From: Pseudorhodoplanes sp.
GTDB taxonomy: Bacteria; Pseudomonadota; Alphaproteobacteria; Rhizobiales; Xanthobacteraceae
Direction: 5' to 3'
DNA: 64,000 nucleotides
Assembly: GCA_019187085.1 (NCBI GenBank)
Contig: JABARS010000014.1
Span: 1 to 64,000, forward strand
This document shows, piece after piece, positions 61,612 through 64,000 of the stretch (positions are counted from its first letter, which is position 1; each line of letters opens with the position of its first letter). Under the pieces are notes generated by a model. It was not told the origin of the DNA. It worked only from the letters and a program-made list of their open reading frames with translations, and made no database searches. The position numbers and the translations under genes were made by a program.

Positions 61612-61862
61612 GTCTCCTTCGTTTCGCACGCAGGGCGGTGCGGCGAACGGAAGGCGCTCCTTTCGCCCTTGCGACATTTGCGTGCCGATCCCGCCGGCAC
61701 CCGGAGCCCGCGGACCGCTTGCGACAATGTCTTGCGGTGCAAGATCGTATAAGGTACCCAACCAGAACACCCTCGGACCTCGTGAGCCTGCCGGGGCTCG
61801 CTGTCGGCCCACCAGCCGCCGTCTGAAGTCCGCGCGGAGCCTCCGGAATTGGGGATTTGAGC

Positions 61863-63176
61863 ATGGACGCAAAGACGGGCACCAACGCCAAGGTCGGGAA
61901 ACTCAGCGTCGGGGACAAGGCGTGGTCCTTTCCCGTTTACGAGGGCACCATCGGGCCCGATGTGGTCGACATTTCGAAGCTGTACGGATCGTCGGGCCTG
62001 TTCACCTACGATCCCGGCTTCACCTCGACTGCAAGCTGCGAATCCAAGATCACTTATATCGACGGCGACCAGGGTGTCCTGCTCTATCGCGGCTACCCGA
62101 TCGAGCAACTGGCCGAGCACGGCGACTTTCTGGAGACCTGTTATCTCCTTCTTTACGGTGAATTGCCGACCGCGAGCCAGAAGGCGGACTTCGACAAGCG
62201 TGTGACCAACCACACGATGGTCCACGAGCAGATGAGCCGCTTCCTGCAGGGCTTCCGTCGCGACGCCCATCCGATGGCCGTCATGGTGGGCCTGGTCGGC
62301 GCGCTGTCGGCCTTCTATCACGACTCGACCGACATTTCCGACCCGCACCAGCGGCTCGTCGCCTCGATCCGCATGATCGCAAAAATGCCGACGCTGGCGG
62401 CAATGGCATACAAATATACGATCGGTCAGCCGTTCGTGTATCCGATGAATGCGCTCGATTACTCAAGCAACTTCCTGCGGATGTGCTTTGCCGTCCCCTG
62501 CGAGGAATACAAGGTCAATCCGGTGCTCGCGCGCGCGATGGACCGCATCTTCATCCTGCATGCCGACCACGAGCAGAATGCATCGACCTCGACCGTACGG
62601 CTCGCCGGCTCCTCGGGCGCCAATCCGTTCGCCTGCATCGCCGCCGGCATCGCCTGCCTGTGGGGACCGGCGCACGGCGGCGCCAACGAGGCCGCGCTCA
62701 AGATGCTCAACGAAATCGGCACCGTCGACCGCATTCCCGAATATATCCGCCGCGCCAAGGACAAGAACGATCCGTTCCGGCTGATGGGATTCGGCCATCG
62801 CGTCTACAAGAATTACGACCCGCGCGCGAAGATCATGCAGAAGACCTGCCACGAGGTGCTCGCCGAAGTCGGCCACAAGGACGATCCCCTGCTCGAAGTG
62901 GCGGTTGAACTTGAGCGGATCGCCCTGCACGACGACTATTTCGTCGAGAAGAAGCTTTATCCGAACATCGACTTCTATTCGGGCATCACGCTCAAGGCGA
63001 TGGGTTTCCCGACCTCGATGTTCACGGTTCTGTTCGCGGTCGCGCGCACGGTCGGCTGGATCGCGCAATGGAAAGAGATGATCGAGGATCCGAACCAGAA
63101 GATCGGTCGTCCGCGACAGCTCTATACCGGGGCGGCCCGGCGCGACTATCAGCCGATTTCGACGCGCAAGGCGTGA
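61863..63176 (+). CDS. gltA: Citrate synthase
   Basis: 437-residue hexameric-type (large) citrate synthase. The active-site His residues are in [15 protein letters not shown] and [15 protein letters not shown], with [15 protein letters not shown] between; the catalytic Asp region is [15 protein letters not shown] precedes ATG 61863. The 251-base gap to gltX contains TATAAG (61748-61753) and a small palindrome CTTGC-GGT-GCAAG (61731-61743) but no clear -35. Confidence 0.97.
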   Translation: MDAKTGTNAKVGKLSVGDKAWSFPVYEGTIGPDVVDISKLYGSSGLFTYDPGFTSTASCESKITYIDGDQGVLLYRGYPIEQLAEHGDFLETCYLLLYGELPTASQKADFDKRVTNHTMVHEQMSRFLQGFRRDAHPMAVMVGLVGALSAFYHDSTDISDPHQRLVASIRMIAKMPTLAAMAYKYTIGQPFVYPMNALDYSSNFLRMCFAVPCEEYKVNPVLARAMDRIFILHADHEQNASTSTVRLAGSSGANPFACIAAGIACLWGPAHGGANEAALKMLNEIGTVDRIPEYIRRAKDKNDPFRLMGFGHRVYKNYDPRAKIMQKTCHEVLAEVGHKDDPLLEVAVELERIALHDDYFVEKKLYPNIDFYSGITLKAMGFPTSMFTVLFAVARTVGWIAQWKEMIEDPNQKIGRPRQLYTGAARRDYQPISTRKA

Positions 63177-63263
63177 CGCCAGATCATGGCGTAAGGGCAA
63201 GTCACGCGACTGCCGGGGTAATGCAAGGGCTAAACGTAAAATGCCGGACGGGTTAGGACACGA

Positions 63264-64000
63264 TCAGCTCAGCCGCTGACCGTGCTTCTGGCCTGCGGCT
63301 GCGCCGTCATAGGCCCAAGTCAGATAGCTTGCGCCCCAGGTAAAGCCGCCGCCGAACGCGGCCAGGATCAGGCGATCGCCGGTCTTCAGCTGGCGTTCGT
63401 AATCCCACAGGCAGAGCGGAATCGTGGCGGCGGTCGTGTTGCCGAACTTGTGGATCGTGACCATCACGCGGTCCATCGGCAGGCCCATCTTCTCCGCCGT
63501 CGCCTCGATGATGCGCCGGTTGGCCTGGTGCGGCACGAGCCACCGGATCATGTCCGCGCGCAGATTGTTGCGGACCATGATTTCGGAGGCAACCTCGGCC
63601 ATTTTCGCGATCGCGAACTTATAGACCGCCGCGCCCTCCTGGTAGACATAGTGCATCCGCTTCGCCACGGTCTCGGCATTCGGTGGCAGGCGGCTGCCGC
63701 CGGCTTTCTGGTGCAGGTGGATCATGCCCGCACCGTCGGAGCGGATGACGGTGTCGAAAATGCCCTCGCCGTTGGGCGAGGGCTCGATCAGGACCGCGCC
63801 GGCCCCGTCGCCAAATATCACGCAGGTCGCCCGGTCCGTGTAGTCGATGATCGCCGACATCTTGTCGGCACCCACCACCACGACCTTGCGGCATTGCCCG
63901 GTCGCGACGAACTGCGAGGCAATGCTGACCGCGTAGATGAATCCGGAGCAGGCTGCCTGAATGTCGAAGCTGCCGATCGGTCCCAACCCGACCATGTCGG
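63264..64000 (-). CDS. fabH: Beta-ketoacyl-ACP synthase III (5' end outside window)
   Basis: At least 245 C-terminal residues of a FabH condensing enzyme, which starts fatty-acid synthesis from acetyl-CoA and malonyl-ACP. The frame is open to the window edge, so the start is missing. The triad is complete: Cys in QAACSGFIYA, His in VPHQANRRI and Asn in FGNTTAATIPL. The stretches KVVVVGADKMSAIIDYTDR, CVIFGDGAGAVLIEP and LILAAFGGGFTWGASYLTWAY resemble Bacteroidetes FabH more than the usual proteobacterial form, suggesting an acquired second copy. It is convergent with gltA across 87 bases. Confidence 0.93.
   Translation of the reverse strand, partial: DMVGLGPIGSFDIQAACSGFIYAVSIASQFVATGQCRKVVVVGADKMSAIIDYTDRATCVIFGDGAGAVLIEPSPNGEGIFDTVIRSDGAGMIHLHQKAGGSRLPPNAETVAKRMHYVYQEGAAVYKFAIAKMAEVASEIMVRNNLRADMIRWLVPHQANRRIIEATAEKMGLPMDRVMVTIHKFGNTTAATIPLCLWDYERQLKTGDRLILAAFGGGFTWGASYLTWAYDGAAAGQKHGQRLS

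Noticed and set aside
61719..61753. Promoter for gltA with TTGCGA or TTGCGG and TATAAG
   Set aside because: The spacers (23 or 10 bases) are outside the usable range, so no promoter is claimed.

Overview
The window is GC-rich, densely coded chromosomal DNA from an alphaproteobacterium, most likely a Hyphomicrobiales (Rhizobiales) member near the Bradyrhizobium/Rhodopseudomonas/Xanthobacteraceae group. The evidence is gene content and order: a Porin_2-type porin, dusB-ntrB-ntrC-ntrY-ntrX-dat-hfq-hflX with convergent mazG, a pdhA-pdhB-DUF5076-pdhC-lpdA-lipA-coq10 run with a lipoyl domain fused to E1-beta, fused ispDF, trpDC-moaC-moeA-lexA, and a GAAC-N7-GAAC LexA box. No rRNA, insertion sequence, phage gene or CRISPR array was seen. 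The identification is inferred from architecture, not from a database search.

Layout. 1-3.4 kb: 3' part of a porin with a strong terminator, an alpha/beta hydrolase, a VOC-fold protein and tRNA-Ser(TGA). 3.7-11.2 kb: rlpA, then a co-directional run dacC-tmk-holB-metG-tatD-MBL hydrolase (wall maturation, dTMP synthesis, replication clamp loading, Met-tRNA charging). 11.6-22.6 kb: mazG convergent with the minus-strand nitrogen-control run dusB-ntrB-ntrC, ntrY-ntrX-dat and hfq-hflX. 22.7-26.9 kb: plus-strand ispDF, pncC, a PHA synthase and a phasin-like protein. 27.0-37.7 kb: minus-strand coq10, lipA, the whole pyruvate dehydrogenase complex, ftsB, eno and kdsA, with queF on the plus strand. 37.7-44.2 kb: an accessory stretch holding guanine deaminase, a VOC protein, a solitary cytochrome oxidase subunit I and three exported proteins of unknown function. 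44.2-47.2 kb: pyrG, secG, tpiA. 47.3-55.9 kb: ppiD-trpE-trpG-trpD-trpC-moaC-moeA-lexA. 55.9-64 kb: comEC, glnS, gltX, gltA and a truncated fabH.

How the genes connect. The pdh block makes acetyl-CoA and carries its own lipoylation enzyme (lipA); eno and tpiA supply glycolytic carbon, gltA takes acetyl-CoA into the TCA cycle, and phaC with its phasin-like neighbour can store it as polyester. ntrBC/ntrYX sense nitrogen and redox state. Two nearly identical FNR/FixK-type boxes (TTGAYCCAGATCAA), one before phaC and one before the solitary oxidase subunit I gene, suggest that oxygen limitation controls both storage and respiration.

The most unusual items are a strongly basic histone-H1-like tail on methionyl-tRNA synthetase, the solitary ctaD with a perfect FNR/FixK box and repeats upstream, the three-gene exported cluster (42.0-44.2 kb), the interruption of the usual kdsA-pyrG neighbourhood, glnS placed between comEC and gltX, and a FabH that reads like Bacteroidetes-type enzymes. 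I did not find a clear multi-gene system that I would call new; the 39.9-44.2 kb stretch is the best place to look.
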